Source: Thermoprotei archaeon
GTDB taxonomy: Archaea; Thermoproteota; Thermoprotei; Thermoproteales; B15-G16
Direction of reading: 5' to 3'
Length of the DNA: 64,000 nt
Assembly: GCA_003649205.1 (NCBI GenBank)
Contig: QMRC01000003.1
Span: forward strand, 227,429-291,428
A program made the position numbers and the translations under genes. Position 1 is the stretch's first letter, and every line of letters begins with the position of its first letter. A model generated the notes under the pieces. That model did no database searches. It was not told the origin of the DNA and saw nothing but the letters and a program-made list of their open reading frames with translations. Below, in pieces: positions 8,624-17,587 of the stretch.

Positions 8624-9397
8624 ATGGTGTTTGAGCTTGCTTTCATAACTAAAGAGCAGGGAATTAGTTTACTTGTTGTGATAATCACGGTGCTAATCAT
8701 CAGAATCGGTCTAGGTAAACTCATTACTAGGTTAGAAAGGAAAGATGTTATACTACCTTCAACAGCTGATGAACTTAGGAACGTACTCAATCTATTCGTA
8801 ACCATAATACTCATCATGGCAATAATCTCAATACTACTTGTACGGGTTTCACAGTACATAGCCTATGGTGTGTTAATACTATTTGCAGTAGCTTTGATAT
8901 CCATTAGAGATGTCATAGCTAATTACATATCTTACTACGTGATAGTCCTATCTAGAGTTGTGTCAACAAGGGATGTTGTTCACCTGAGAGAGAGCGACAT
9001 CAGGGGTAGGGTAATTAGGATAACCCCTATGTACACTGAGATTCGAACTGATGAAGGTCACATAGTTAGGATACCAAATTACGACCTCTTGAGAACCCCA
9101 ATAATGATTTATCGTGGTCTATACAGGATATGTATAATGTTGAGAATAAGAGGTAGGGGTAGAGTTAATGTGAAGGAGATTGAGGATAAGATTAGGTCAT
9201 TTCTAGAGAAATATGGTGAGATCGATAAGAGTAAACCACCTGAGATAGTGTTGTCCGACTTATCAGAGGAAGAGTGTTACATGAGGATTACCGTGTACGT
9301 AGCTAATCCAGAGAGAGTTAGTAGAGTCGCTATGGACCTAGTTGAGAGATTGAAGCGAGTACTAGCACCTCTTGAAGTAACAGCACACACAGCTTAG
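8624..9397 (+). CDS. Small mechanosensitive channel (MscS family)
   Basis: 257 residues. Three hydrophobic segments at about 13-33, 58-77 and 80-98 are followed by the MscS core (IRDVIANYISYYVIVLSR) and the beta domain (IRGRVIRITPMYTEIRTDEG, then VRIPNYDLLRTPIM). The pore helix lacks the fully Gly/Ala-rich pattern of E. coli MscS. The C-terminal alpha/beta domain spans 165-257. It probably releases solutes under hypo-osmotic stress. Last gene of the trkA unit; its end overlaps the convergent gene by 4 nt. Confidence 0.85.
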   Translation: MVFELAFITKEQGISLLVVIITVLIIRIGLGKLITRLERKDVILPSTADELRNVLNLFVTIILIMAIISILLVRVSQYIAYGVLILFAVALISIRDVIANYISYYVIVLSRVVSTRDVVHLRESDIRGRVIRITPMYTEIRTDEGHIVRIPNYDLLRTPIMIYRGLYRICIMLRIRGRGRVNVKEIEDKIRSFLEKYGEIDKSKPPEIVLSDLSEEECYMRITVYVANPERVSRVAMDLVERLKRVLAPLEVTAHTA

Positions 9398-9972
9398 CTA
9401 GCTCTAACGTAGATGTCACCTCTCTTCAGTACGTAACCTAGCCTATTTAGTAATACAAAGAGCTGCTGTTCACGCTCAGTAAGTACCTTATCTACGTCAG
9501 TTACCTTGAGCGGTAGCTTCGCTAGTATTCTTTCAATAACGTTTTTTGTCGTTACGACCTCTACATTAAGACCTTCATCACGTAAATGAACTAATGCACC
9601 CTCCTCAATTAACCTCTGGAGCTTCTTCTTAGCCTTGATTTCTGATGGGAATACGTAAACCCTACTCTCAATGTACTGGACAAGATCCTCATAGTACTTT
9701 CTCACTTCTTTCTTCACTCTTCTTCGCTCCCTAACCTCTAATAGTTCACGAAGTTCATCTAGTTTACCTTTCAAGACCTCGATCTCTCCCTCAATAACAT
9801 CTAGTCTGCTCAGAATCTCCCTCAACACCTCACTCTGCTCTAGGAATCTCTTAATCACGTATTCTAGAGCTTCACCCTCACTTCTTAAACCAGCTACCTC
9901 CTTAATAACCTTCAGCAACCTATACCCATCCTCAGTTATCTTAACCTCTCTCACACCAGACATAGCTATCAT
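9394..9972 (-). CDS. Hypothetical coiled-coil protein
   Basis: 192 residues. Residues 12-45 (DGYRLLKVIKEVAGLRSEGEALEYVIKRF) look like a ribbon-helix-helix or small helical domain, residues 46-90 form a strong coiled coil rich in Leu/Glu, and the rest may be a winged-helix-like domain ending in LNRLGYVLKRGDIYV. It starts inside the stop of the GTPase gene (ATGA overlap), so the two are coupled; an ATG three codons later is also possible. Function unknown. Confidence 0.55.
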   Translation of the reverse strand: MIAMSGVREVKITEDGYRLLKVIKEVAGLRSEGEALEYVIKRFLEQSEVLREILSRLDVIEGEIEVLKGKLDELRELLEVRERRRVKKEVRKYYEDLVQYIESRVYVFPSEIKAKKKLQRLIEEGALVHLRDEGLNVEVVTTKNVIERILAKLPLKVTDVDKVLTEREQQLFVLLNRLGYVLKRGDIYVRAS

Positions 9973-11141
9973 CCAGTGTGAATCTCAACAATATCACGAT
10001 CTTGAAGAACATAATCCTTACCAACTCTAAGTACTCTCTTTCTACTACCTTCAAATCTAATTATCTTCGCGTACTTAAAGTTCTCAGCTAATTTCCTGTG
10101 AATTCTCTCAGCAACATCTATCACTGTTGAACCAGCCTTTATTAGTAGAGGTTTCTCATCAGGTGCATCACGGTATGGACTCTTCGTGTACACTCTAATT
10201 AAATTGAGCGTAGTGAGTATGGTCTTAGCTATGAGCCCTCTATCCAGTCCCTTACCTGTCAAGCTAGAGACCGTGAGCACTGGATACCTCTCACCAACTA
10301 CCTTAGTGAATTCCCTAACTGTAACCTCATCAGCTACATCGAGCTTAGTCCCAATGACTATCGCTGGCTTGTAGACGTACTCCTCAAATATAGCTCTCTC
10401 AATGTCGTCTAGAGTAGCTTCACCAATTATCCTAACAAGTGCATGATGTATCCTGTACTCACTAAGTAACTTCCTTACATCATCTACTGTACAGCCAACT
10501 AACTTACCGACAACCTGAATACCACCACTAACTCTCCTCTCAATCTCGACGATAGCTCTCGGCTTATTAATCAAGATATGTGCTCTCTCAAGCTCACTTC
10601 TAAGGATCTCGAACTGTCTTAATGGATCACTACTCAGATCAACAACAAGTATTAAACCATCGGCATTCCTAGCAATTGACATAGCTAAAGTAGTTAGTGT
10701 ACTCTCACCGCCAGGTACTATTGATGGTGCTTCAACTAGTTGGAAGTACATGTTCTCAAAAATAAACATACCAGGTACAGGTAACTTCGTAGTGTAGGGT
10801 ACATCGCTAACCTCAACCTTAGCATTGGTGAGAGCACGGAGAAGAGCGCTCTTACCTGAGTTAGCTAACCCAAGTAGAGCTAACTGAACATCACCCTCCT
10901 TACCCACGTATACCTTAACTCTCTTAGCACCAGCAGCTTTCCTAACTCTCTCCCTAAGCTCAATCTCTCTCTTTAATTCAGCAATCCTACGTCTAACAAA
11001 TGAAATCAACTTCTCAGTACCCTTGTGCTTAGGGACTGAAGATAGGAACTCCTGAAGTGCCTTAATCTTCTCCTCTGGAGTCCTAGCTTCCATCACCTTA
11101 ATCCACTTCGCCTTGGCTTCAGCTGGTAGGTTTGTTACCAT
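9969..11141 (-). CDS. DRG/OBG-family GTPase with TGS domain
   Basis: About 390 residues from the preferred ATG at 11141. A longer in-frame start at 11204 would overlap the divergent gene and its promoter. G1 is GLANSGKSALL, G3 is replaced by EAPSIVPGG where DRG proteins normally have DTPG or DLPG, and G4 is a variant (GTKLDVADE). The C-terminal 80 residues are a TGS domain (PLLIKAGSTVIDVAERIHRK). DRG proteins associate with ribosomes. The missing DxPG motif may alter GTP hydrolysis. Coupled to the downstream coiled-coil gene. Confidence 0.85.
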   Translation of the reverse strand: MVTNLPAEAKAKWIKVMEARTPEEKIKALQEFLSSVPKHKGTEKLISFVRRRIAELKREIELRERVRKAAGAKRVKVYVGKEGDVQLALLGLANSGKSALLRALTNAKVEVSDVPYTTKLPVPGMFIFENMYFQLVEAPSIVPGGESTLTTLAMSIARNADGLILVVDLSSDPLRQFEILRSELERAHILINKPRAIVEIERRVSGGIQVVGKLVGCTVDDVRKLLSEYRIHHALVRIIGEATLDDIERAIFEEYVYKPAIVIGTKLDVADEVTVREFTKVVGERYPVLTVSSLTGKGLDRGLIAKTILTTLNLIRVYTKSPYRDAPDEKPLLIKAGSTVIDVAERIHRKLAENFKYAKIIRFEGSRKRVLRVGKDYVLQDRDIVEIHTG

Positions 11142-11185
11142 TGTGTCTACCTCATGTCTTGTGATTAGGGAGAGAGGGTAATAAA

Positions 11186-11668
11186 GTGATGTGTGTAATC
11201 TCACTGGGGAACTACTTGCTACCTATGCTAGTAATTACTATCGTAGTGGTAGTTCTAGTGCTGGTGATAGTGAAGCAGTTGAGGAGGCATGTACTCAATA
11301 TACTTGAAAAGTTGATCCCGAGTCTAGTACCCTACGGTGCTGATCTATACTCGATAGCTCATACCTACGGTCTGGATGCAGTGTTCATACTGAACTACGA
11401 AGGTAGCGTCATCGAGGCTCTCACGCACGGTGATGTAGGTAGAGAAGCGAGTTCTCTCTACATGCTGTACACAGCTGTGAGAGAATTCGATGTTACTGCT
11501 AGGGACTTCGTTCTCGATCTTGGTAGGGAAAGAGTTATTGCTGTTTCTGTTGATGAAGGTGGTAGGTATATTGCGTTGGTGAGAACGAGAAGGAGGATTA
11601 CGAAGAAGTACTTAACTAGGTTGAGGTTCTGTTTGAGGGATTATGTGAGGAGTAGGGGTTTAGTATGA
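11186..11668 (+). CDS. Membrane-anchored protein, possible Roadblock/LC7-like domain
   Basis: 160 residues. An N-terminal membrane helix (LPMLVITIVVVVLVLVIV, residues 12-29) precedes an alpha/beta domain. The segment GLDAVFILNYEGSVIEALT recalls the central strand pair of Roadblock/LC7 proteins, which act as regulators of small GTPases; this assignment is tentative. Start may be GTG 11186 or ATG 11189. It overlaps the next GTPase gene by 4 nt (ATGA) and is divergent from another GTPase, so a GTPase-linked role at the membrane is plausible. Confidence 0.5.
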   Translation: MMCVISLGNYLLPMLVITIVVVVLVLVIVKQLRRHVLNILEKLIPSLVPYGADLYSIAHTYGLDAVFILNYEGSVIEALTHGDVGREASSLYMLYTAVREFDVTARDFVLDLGRERVIAVSVDEGGRYIALVRTRRRITKKYLTRLRFCLRDYVRSRGLV

Positions 11669-12447
11669 GCGCAACAGCTAGGGAGTACTGGAGGAGAGTT
11701 AGGAGGGTTATCGATGATGCGGATGTCGTTCTTGAGGTAGTTGATGCTAGAGATCCTGAGGTTACTAGGTGTAGAGAAGTTGAGAATACTGTTCGTAGAT
11801 TGGGTAAGCAACTAATCATAGTGATCAATAAGGCAGATCTAATACCTCGTGACGTAGTTGAGAAGTGGAAGGAATATCTTAGTCAGGAGCACCCTACCGT
11901 GTACATCAGCGCTAAGGAGAGGAAAGGTACACGTAAGCTCAGGATAGCTATTAAGGCTGTTGCACCTAGATTACCTGTTAAGGTAGCTATTGTTGGGTAC
12001 CCAAATGTCGGTAAGTCAACAATAATAAATGTACTCAAGGGTAGGTACTCAGCACCAACATCACCTGTACCTGGCTGGACTAGAGGTGAGCAGATTGTTC
12101 GCATACACACGTGGCTAATAGTAATCGATACCCCAGGTGTCGTACCAATACCATCAGAGAATGCTGATGTCGTGTTGAGGTGCATGGTACCACCTGAGGA
12201 GATAGACGATCCTGTCCCCATAGCACTTGAGCTAATAGGTAAGGTACTGAAGTACACACCAGATGCATTTAAGACTTGTCTAGGAGTTGAAGGTAGTGAA
12301 CCCATGGAGATACTGGAGAACTATGCAAGGAGAAGAGGCTTCCTCCTTAAGGGTGGTAAACTAAATCTTGAGGAAGCTGCAAGGAGTTTAATTAGGGATT
12401 GGCAGAGAGGTAAACTAGTGTACTACTATGAACCACCACCTAGATAG
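11665..12447 (+). CDS. Circularly permuted GTPase, YlqF/RbgA-like
   Basis: 260 residues. G motifs occur in permuted order: G4 NKADLI (near 54), G5-like SAKERKG (near 82), then G1 GYPNVGKST (near 110), G2 PGWTRG and G3 DTPGVV (near 155). This order marks the YlqF/YawG family, which aids late assembly of the large ribosomal subunit. It is co-translated with the upstream membrane protein (ATGA) and overlaps the downstream gene by 20 nt. Confidence 0.85.
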   Translation: MSATAREYWRRVRRVIDDADVVLEVVDARDPEVTRCREVENTVRRLGKQLIIVINKADLIPRDVVEKWKEYLSQEHPTVYISAKERKGTRKLRIAIKAVAPRLPVKVAIVGYPNVGKSTIINVLKGRYSAPTSPVPGWTRGEQIVRIHTWLIVIDTPGVVPIPSENADVVLRCMVPPEEIDDPVPIALELIGKVLKYTPDAFKTCLGVEGSEPMEILENYARRRGFLLKGGKLNLEEAARSLIRDWQRGKLVYYYEPPPR

Positions 12448-12826
12448 ACGTCATACATACATCAGTAAGATACTATCCACCTACAGAGCACTACTCACTA
12501 TAGACCATACCGTACTCAGAGAGCTACTACCTAGTACTCGTAAGTTCATTATAGTCGATGAGGTGAGTACTATAGTTAGAGGCTTACCCACTTCCATAAG
12601 GTTTTGCATCGAAGCTAGTTCTAGAGGATTGTGCATTGTCGAATACAGAAATGTGAAGTACATTAATCCTACTGAGCTTGACAATCTCATCACCGAGATC
12701 TATGGAAAACTACCGACTGCTGTCCTAAGGAAGAAGTCTAGACGACTATGGACCTTACTGAAGAGAGCACTTAAGGAATTAGGTGGAGTAGAGTCTCAAA
12801 TCTCTATGTATCCTATAGAGTCTTAG
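12428..12826 (+). CDS. Hypothetical protein
   Basis: 132 residues, basic C-terminus (LRKKSRRLWTLLKRALKEL). Residues 38-90 show alternating strands and helices (KFIIVDEVSTIVRGLP, GLCIVEYRNVKYI). It overlaps the GTPase gene by 20 nt upstream and runs 48 nt into the convergent cysteine-cluster gene. No family recognised. Same-operon position suggests a ribosome-linked or GTPase-linked role, but nothing in the sequence shows this. Confidence 0.5.
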   Translation: MNHHLDRRHTYISKILSTYRALLTIDHTVLRELLPSTRKFIIVDEVSTIVRGLPTSIRFCIEASSRGLCIVEYRNVKYINPTELDNLITEIYGKLPTAVLRKKSRRLWTLLKRALKELGGVESQISMYPIES

Positions 12827-13297
12827 AACTGTAATCCACTCAGAGACGATCTTCGGTATAATGATTTCAAGAGGGATACCACGACCAATACCACTGCACA
12901 CCTTATCAATATAGACGTAAACCTTAATTGACTTACCAAGTGGACTACGGTACACGTATACGGCATCCTCATCACGGGAATCTACTACACCAAGTGGCTT
13001 ATCCGTCACGTAGAATGGATAGCACCTACACACTATTGGACGTTCAAGGTATATACTACAGCGGTAACCTAGAGGAGTTCTCTCAAGAAATACACATGAG
13101 CCATCTGGTTTGGATCTTAGGTAGAATTTACCATTTCTTTCCTCAACTACAGGACCGTACTTCATGATGTAGTAGAGTGCTTCATGGGGGTAGAGTGGTA
13201 CTAGAAACTTTATACAGCACTTACCGCACCTAACACAGTGCCAGTACTTTACCCACCTCCATGGTACGTATTCATGAGCTACTTCTGTATTACTCAT
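12779..13297 (-). CDS. YkgJ-family cysteine-cluster protein
   Basis: 172 residues. The cysteine pattern CVRCGKCC (residues 16-23), then SCVFLE and RCSIYLERPIVCRCYPF is the YkgJ (CxxCxxCC) cluster family, thought to bind zinc or an iron-sulfur centre. GTGATG lies just upstream of the ATG as ribosome binding site. A second member of the same family lies at 16957-17580, so this genome region holds two paralogues. Function is not established for the family. Confidence 0.8.
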   Translation of the reverse strand: MSNTEVAHEYVPWRWVKYWHCVRCGKCCIKFLVPLYPHEALYYIMKYGPVVEERNGKFYLRSKPDGSCVFLERTPLGYRCSIYLERPIVCRCYPFYVTDKPLGVVDSRDEDAVYVYRSPLGKSIKVYVYIDKVCSGIGRGIPLEIIIPKIVSEWITVLRLYRIHRDLRLYST

Positions 13298-13489
13298 CTA
13301 CATCACATCTACAGCTGCTGTACTGAGATGTGGTGTTAGTAACCTATTGGTAATCTCACTATGTGGAAGAGATGGAGGAGTAAAAAATCTATCCTCGTGC
13401 ACCTATGTATGTGTGATTTGATGCTACCTTTACTTTAGCTGTGAGCTATCCTTATAAGATCCTTATAGTTTAGTACCTTGTGATACGTC

Positions 13490-13804
13490 ATGGGTAGTAG
13501 GAAGAAGGGAGGTAGGTGGAGAAGAGCTTATCCTCATAACGAGGATATAGCTGAGGTAATTGTTGAGGTGCTATCTAGTAAACCCTGGATTTCACCACTT
13601 GATTTTGTTGATGAGGTAAAGAAGAAACTTGAGGAAAAGGGTTTCTTTACTGGGTTGGTTTCTGCTAAGCGAATTTGGAGATTGTATAGGGAGATGGTTG
13701 AGAGGGGTAGAATAAGTGATGTCTTAGGTGTGGTGCCAGGTTATGGTTATGTGAATCCCTATGAAGTCTTTACCGGTGAAGAAGGATTTAGTGAGGAGGT
13801 GTGA
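13490..13804 (+). CDS. Hypothetical protein
   Basis: 104 residues. The basic N-terminus (MGSRKKGGRWRRAYPH) is followed by a helical region (IAEVIVEVLSSKPWISPLDFVDEV) that could be a helix-turn-helix, with RIWRLYREMVERGRI and VPGYGYV at the C-terminus. A TATA-like CTTATAG about 27 nt before the ATG suggests a nearly leaderless transcript; GTGAT just before the ATG could be a ribosome binding site. Convergent with hisS. Likely DNA- or RNA-binding by charge; no family named. Confidence 0.55.
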   Translation: MGSRKKGGRWRRAYPHNEDIAEVIVEVLSSKPWISPLDFVDEVKKKLEEKGFFTGLVSAKRIWRLYREMVERGRISDVLGVVPGYGYVNPYEVFTGEEGFSEEV

Positions 13805-13821
13805 GTGGGCTTAGTGTGTAG

Positions 13822-15138
13822 CTATAGCACTACGTTATCCCTCTTTAGGAAGGTAGGGAGTTCATGTATACTTACTTCCATCTGTTTTCCTGTTGTAAGG
13901 TTCTTTACAGCTACTTTACCTAGCTTAAGCTCCTTCTCACCAACTATTACTAGAAACTTAGCTCCGATCTTGACTGCGTACTCGAGATTTGCCCTAAGAC
14001 TTCTCCTCATCACGTCAACTATACAGGGTATACCATGTTGTCTAAGGAGATTCGCTATCTCAAGACATCTTGAGTACAGATCCATCTTAGGAGTAACTAC
14101 AGCAGCTACAGGTCTTGGATAATCTGTTGGTAACTTACCTAACCTTTCGAGAACCTCAATTAATCTCTCAATACCAATGGCCATACCTGTCGCAGGTAGG
14201 TTTGAACCTCCAACAAGCTCTATAAGGTCGTCGTACCTACCACCACCTGCAATACTACCTACATCCTCCTGTCCCTTCACGTAGACTTCAAATACTGTTC
14301 CTGTGTAGTAAGCTAACCCCCTTACAATGCTTAAGTCCAACACTACATTCTTCACATTGTACGACTTCAATAAATCAAGTAATGTACTAATTTTCTCTAA
14401 CTCAGTTCGAATAGTAGATCCAAAGAGCTTATCGAGAAGCTCAATTTTCTCCTCATTACTACCCTCTATCATCAATAATTCACGAACCTTCTCAATGTTC
14501 TCTCTAGAAATACCCAACGACTCTAAACCCTTAACAACATACTCAATACCGTACCTGTGGTACTTATCTATGTACCTATAGAAGTCTTCACGTAGCTCTC
14601 TAGGTATGTTGAGTGCATCGCTTATTCTATCAGCTAGTGCTCTACTACTGAACCTAACCTCAATACGCTCATCCTCAAGACCTACATCACGAAGTGAGTA
14701 CCAGGTAACAGCTATTACCTCAGCATCAGCTTCCACATGTGGTGAACCAATGAGTTCGATACCTGCTTGCCAGAACTCCCTCAATCTACCTAGTTGAGGT
14801 TCTTCATACCTCCAGACAGGTGCTATGTAGTAGAACCTAATTGGCTTAGGTAAGTGTGGCATTGTAGCGACAATCCTAGCTATTGGTGTAGTCATCTCGA
14901 ATCTAAGACCTAGCTTCCTACCTGCCTTATCCTCAAACCAGTAAATTTGCTCCCTAACCTCTGAACCAGCTTTTGCCTCTAATAGCTCTAGATGCTCAAA
15001 TGCTGGTGTAAGTACTTCTCCATAACCGAATCTCTCGAAGACAGACCTAATTCTCTCAATAACTACTCTTCTCTTGAAGCAATCAAGTGGTAAGTAGTCT
15101 CTAGTGCCTCGTGGTCTCTGAAGCCTTGTATCTACCAT
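13822..15138 (-). CDS. hisS: Histidyl-tRNA synthetase
   Basis: 438 residues, usual length. Class II aminoacyl-tRNA synthetase with N-terminal RPRGTRDYLP, motif 2 (PVWRYEEPQLGRLREFWQAG), the histidine-specific loop GLAYYTGTVFEVY and motif 3 (ATGMAIGIERL). The C-terminal 95 residues (VVTPKMDLYSRCLEIANLLR) are the anticodon-binding domain. It charges tRNA-His in the cytosol. Its start overlaps the end of the upstream secreted-protein gene by 38 nt. Confidence 0.95.
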   Translation of the reverse strand: MVDTRLQRPRGTRDYLPLDCFKRRVVIERIRSVFERFGYGEVLTPAFEHLELLEAKAGSEVREQIYWFEDKAGRKLGLRFEMTTPIARIVATMPHLPKPIRFYYIAPVWRYEEPQLGRLREFWQAGIELIGSPHVEADAEVIAVTWYSLRDVGLEDERIEVRFSSRALADRISDALNIPRELREDFYRYIDKYHRYGIEYVVKGLESLGISRENIEKVRELLMIEGSNEEKIELLDKLFGSTIRTELEKISTLLDLLKSYNVKNVVLDLSIVRGLAYYTGTVFEVYVKGQEDVGSIAGGGRYDDLIELVGGSNLPATGMAIGIERLIEVLERLGKLPTDYPRPVAAVVTPKMDLYSRCLEIANLLRQHGIPCIVDVMRRSLRANLEYAVKIGAKFLVIVGEKELKLGKVAVKNLTTGKQMEVSIHELPTFLKRDNVVL

Positions 15139-16549
15139 GACGTAACCACCCTACAAACTCAATACATATGGTTACTAATAATATCGTTAATGCTATTGTC
15201 AGTGTTGTGTGTTCAAAGGTTGTAAAGCACTTACCAAGTGCAGGTAGTACAACATCTAGGTTAATGTTCACATCAACAACACCTCTACACTCACTTGGCA
15301 GTGTTATATGGAGTACCTTAACATAGTCAAGATACCTAATTGTCAGTATGTAGGGTCCAGGTGGAAGAGGACCTATTAGCTTGTTTGAACCACTGTAGAC
15401 TACTCTCAATGTTCTATTGTGCATGACTGAAAGGGTCACTCTAAAGTCCCTTAGTGGTGCTGTAATAGTATTTGCCGTTATCCTCAAGTAGTTGAGAGGT
15501 AGTGAAACATTTGCAACAAGTGAACTCCTTAATTCAATGTGTTTAACTACCTTAACTACTCGTCCTATATCACGGTACCTACATACTACAGTGAAGCAGT
15601 ACTTTCCAGGTGGTTCATCAACTAGTAGAACAGTATCGACATCCCTGTACTTACCTACTGTGGTATTACCTCGCTTAACTGTAACTTCATCAGCTTTAAC
15701 TAGCTTACCAAGCGCATCTCTTATAAAGAGGACTAATCTGTACCTAGGTACTACAATACTGTACTTACAATCACCATTAACTACTACGAACTTCTTTGCA
15801 ACAAGAGAGCCTTTGTAGTACGTTAGTATTGTGTACCTACCTTTCTCAACTTCAAGACAAATCTCAGGACCTACATTAGTTACATTGTACACAACCTTAC
15901 CATCCTTTACAAGTACTACCGTAACATTTGCTACCTCTAGCTCGTGCTGATCAATGAACTTGAGTACTAGGTACGGATTCCTTATCCTGAAGCTATATGT
16001 TAACATTAATGTTGTACTTCCAATCCAGAGAGTACAGGTTACATTCCATACACCAGGGAATAGTGGTCTCGGTGTTGCTCTCTCTATGATCTTAGTACTC
16101 TTTGTTACACCTCTCTTACTGACTAAGTAGTACGTTACTGTTGCCGCTTCAGGTGAGCCAATTGGATAAGTTGCGACTATGTGTAGAACGCTAATGCCCT
16201 TGGGTAGTATTATGCTGTCATAAAAGCCAAACACTGTACCTGTCTTCTGTTCTCTAAATGTTACCTGATAACACACCTCTGTTCCTGGATGTAGTACCTT
16301 AATGTAGAGAACGATGTACTTTACCGTTACAGGTACTGCATCTTTAACCTCGGTTAGCTCAACAGGTTCAGGTACTAGACCTATTTCCTTGAAGGTGATG
16401 CCCACCTTAAGGTACGCAATGGGTTTCTCGCTACAGTAGGTTAATGGTATTGCTGCTGTAATAGCTAGTACTAGAGGTGAGATGATAAGTAGCAACTTCA
16501 GGGTTTTAACTATGGATGTAGTATGGTCAGCGCCGGAAGTAGAGATCAT
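15101..16549 (-). CDS. Secreted, membrane-anchored beta-rich protein
   Basis: 482 residues. A hydrophobic N-terminal segment (LLLIISPLVLAITAAIPL, near 18-35) looks like a signal peptide or anchor, and a C-terminal membrane helix (TIALTILLVTICIEFVGW) with a basic tail (RHGRYKASE) fixes it in the membrane with the bulk outside. The middle consists of repeated beta-rich modules (LELEVANVTVVLVKDGKVVYNV-like strands) similar in style to carboxypeptidase-regulatory or Ig-like folds, with several N-x-T/S sites. Probably a cell-surface protein; no enzyme motif seen. Confidence 0.6.
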   Translation of the reverse strand: MISTSGADHTTSIVKTLKLLLIISPLVLAITAAIPLTYCSEKPIAYLKVGITFKEIGLVPEPVELTEVKDAVPVTVKYIVLYIKVLHPGTEVCYQVTFREQKTGTVFGFYDSIILPKGISVLHIVATYPIGSPEAATVTYYLVSKRGVTKSTKIIERATPRPLFPGVWNVTCTLWIGSTTLMLTYSFRIRNPYLVLKFIDQHELEVANVTVVLVKDGKVVYNVTNVGPEICLEVEKGRYTILTYYKGSLVAKKFVVVNGDCKYSIVVPRYRLVLFIRDALGKLVKADEVTVKRGNTTVGKYRDVDTVLLVDEPPGKYCFTVVCRYRDIGRVVKVVKHIELRSSLVANVSLPLNYLRITANTITAPLRDFRVTLSVMHNRTLRVVYSGSNKLIGPLPPGPYILTIRYLDYVKVLHITLPSECRGVVDVNINLDVVLPALGKCFTTFEHTTLTIALTILLVTICIEFVGWLRHGRYKASETTRH

Positions 16550-16577
16550 AGATCACTACTCCTGGCCTTCATCATCA

Positions 16578-16829
16578 CTACTCTGTCCTAGATAGTCTAC
16601 GTCTTAAGTCTTCCACTATACTTTCCCTAATATCGTCCTCATCTTTATCCAGTAGCTTTAGCTCCTTCTTAGAGACACAGTATTTACAAAGTGGATAAGT
16701 TAGTGTTAGAGTTACGTGATATTCAGAGCCATCTGCTGAGGGCTCTATTCTTATCTGGACACTTTTTCTACCGAGGTAGAGACCACAGGCAGGACAGTAG
16801 AGAGGTATCTCAAACTCACTCTCACTCAT
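16578..16829 (-). CDS. Small zinc-binding protein
   Basis: 83 residues. Two knuckles, CPACG (near 12) and CKYC (near 49), enclose a beta-rich segment (VTLTLTYPL), consistent with a zinc ribbon. The C-terminus is charged and helical. A minus-strand TTTATAG near 16870 is a plausible TATA box for this gene and the secreted-protein and hisS genes downstream. No named family. Confidence 0.55.
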   Translation of the reverse strand: MSESEFEIPLYCPACGLYLGRKSVQIRIEPSADGSEYHVTLTLTYPLCKYCVSKKELKLLDKDEDDIRESIVEDLRRRLSRTE

Positions 16830-16905
16830 GCTAAACCCCTTAGCTAAGAACTATAGCAACACTATAAAACTTACTAATTTATCAATGTGCTGGTTATCGA
16901 GCTGA

Positions 16906-16954
16906 TCAGTGTCGGAGGGCTTCTTCACCAGTCCGCTGTAATACCACTCATCAC
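16906..16954 (-). ncRNA. C/D-box sRNA candidate
   Basis: Read on the minus strand: box C GTGATGA (16954-16948), a 12-nt guide, a degenerate D' (CGGA), a 3-nt spacer CTG, box C' GTGAAGA, a 12-nt guide and box D CTGA (16909-16906). The two 12-nt guides and 3-nt D'-C' gap are the canonical archaeal geometry. It starts 3 nt after the stop of the cysteine-cluster gene, so it may be processed from that transcript. Nine consecutive guide bases (TGGTATTAC) complement the universal 16S 530-loop sequence GTAATACCA, which would place 2'-O-methylation near A532 (E. coli numbering) by the D'+5 rule. Confidence 0.6.
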
Positions 16955-16956
16955 GA

Positions 16957-17580
16957 CTACCTAGAACCTCTACGTCTACTCAGTACTCGGTTCTTAATAA
17001 GTTCAAACTCTTCATCACTAACCTCCCTGTATATTGGTTCATACTGACCTCCAACTCTCCTAACACCAACCTTAATGAACTTTCTGCCTCTCATCTCTGC
17101 ATAGAGAGAACAGTAGTGAATGAGACAGATTATTGGTTTTCGATCTCTAGGCACTAAACACCTACCATCGCTATAAAATACGCATCTACCACCAGGACCG
17201 AGATCTAGCCTATACACCTTAACAGGGCCAATAACCGTATCAACCCACTTCCAGTCAAGTGGTCTATCAACTAGGTGTAGCGGTAGATCTCTAACTTCAT
17301 TCTCTAGAGCGAAAGCACCAGAATCACGTTCACAGCACCAACCACACTCAATACATATCATCCTGTACGAATTCTCGAGTATGTCACTAGGTACCTCAAC
17401 TAGTGCTCTTAAGTCTAGGGGTGTTCCCGGTGATGGTTTGAATACTGGTGCAAGTACACGGTACTTAGGTATGTAGTAGGTACCTACGTAAAATTTCTTC
17501 AGTTTAGCACCTACGTACAGTAGGAAGTAATCCCACCTAGCTTGTCCTGTTGGCCGACGGAGCATGTAGTACTTAGCCAC
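16957..17580 (-). CDS. YkgJ-family cysteine-cluster protein
   Basis: 207 residues. The cluster CIECGWCC (residues 76-83), then GGRCVFYSDGRCL and KPIICLIHYCSLY is a YkgJ-type metal-binding arrangement. It carries an N-terminal 70-residue extension rich in aromatics. It follows the regulator gene at 17588-18310 by 7 nt and is followed at once by the C/D-box RNA. A second family member is at 12779-13297. Chemistry unknown. Confidence 0.75.
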   Translation of the reverse strand: MAKYYMLRRPTGQARWDYFLLYVGAKLKKFYVGTYYIPKYRVLAPVFKPSPGTPLDLRALVEVPSDILENSYRMICIECGWCCERDSGAFALENEVRDLPLHLVDRPLDWKWVDTVIGPVKVYRLDLGPGGRCVFYSDGRCLVPRDRKPIICLIHYCSLYAEMRGRKFIKVGVRRVGGQYEPIYREVSDEEFELIKNRVLSRRRGSR

Positions 17581-17587
17581 TAAATCT

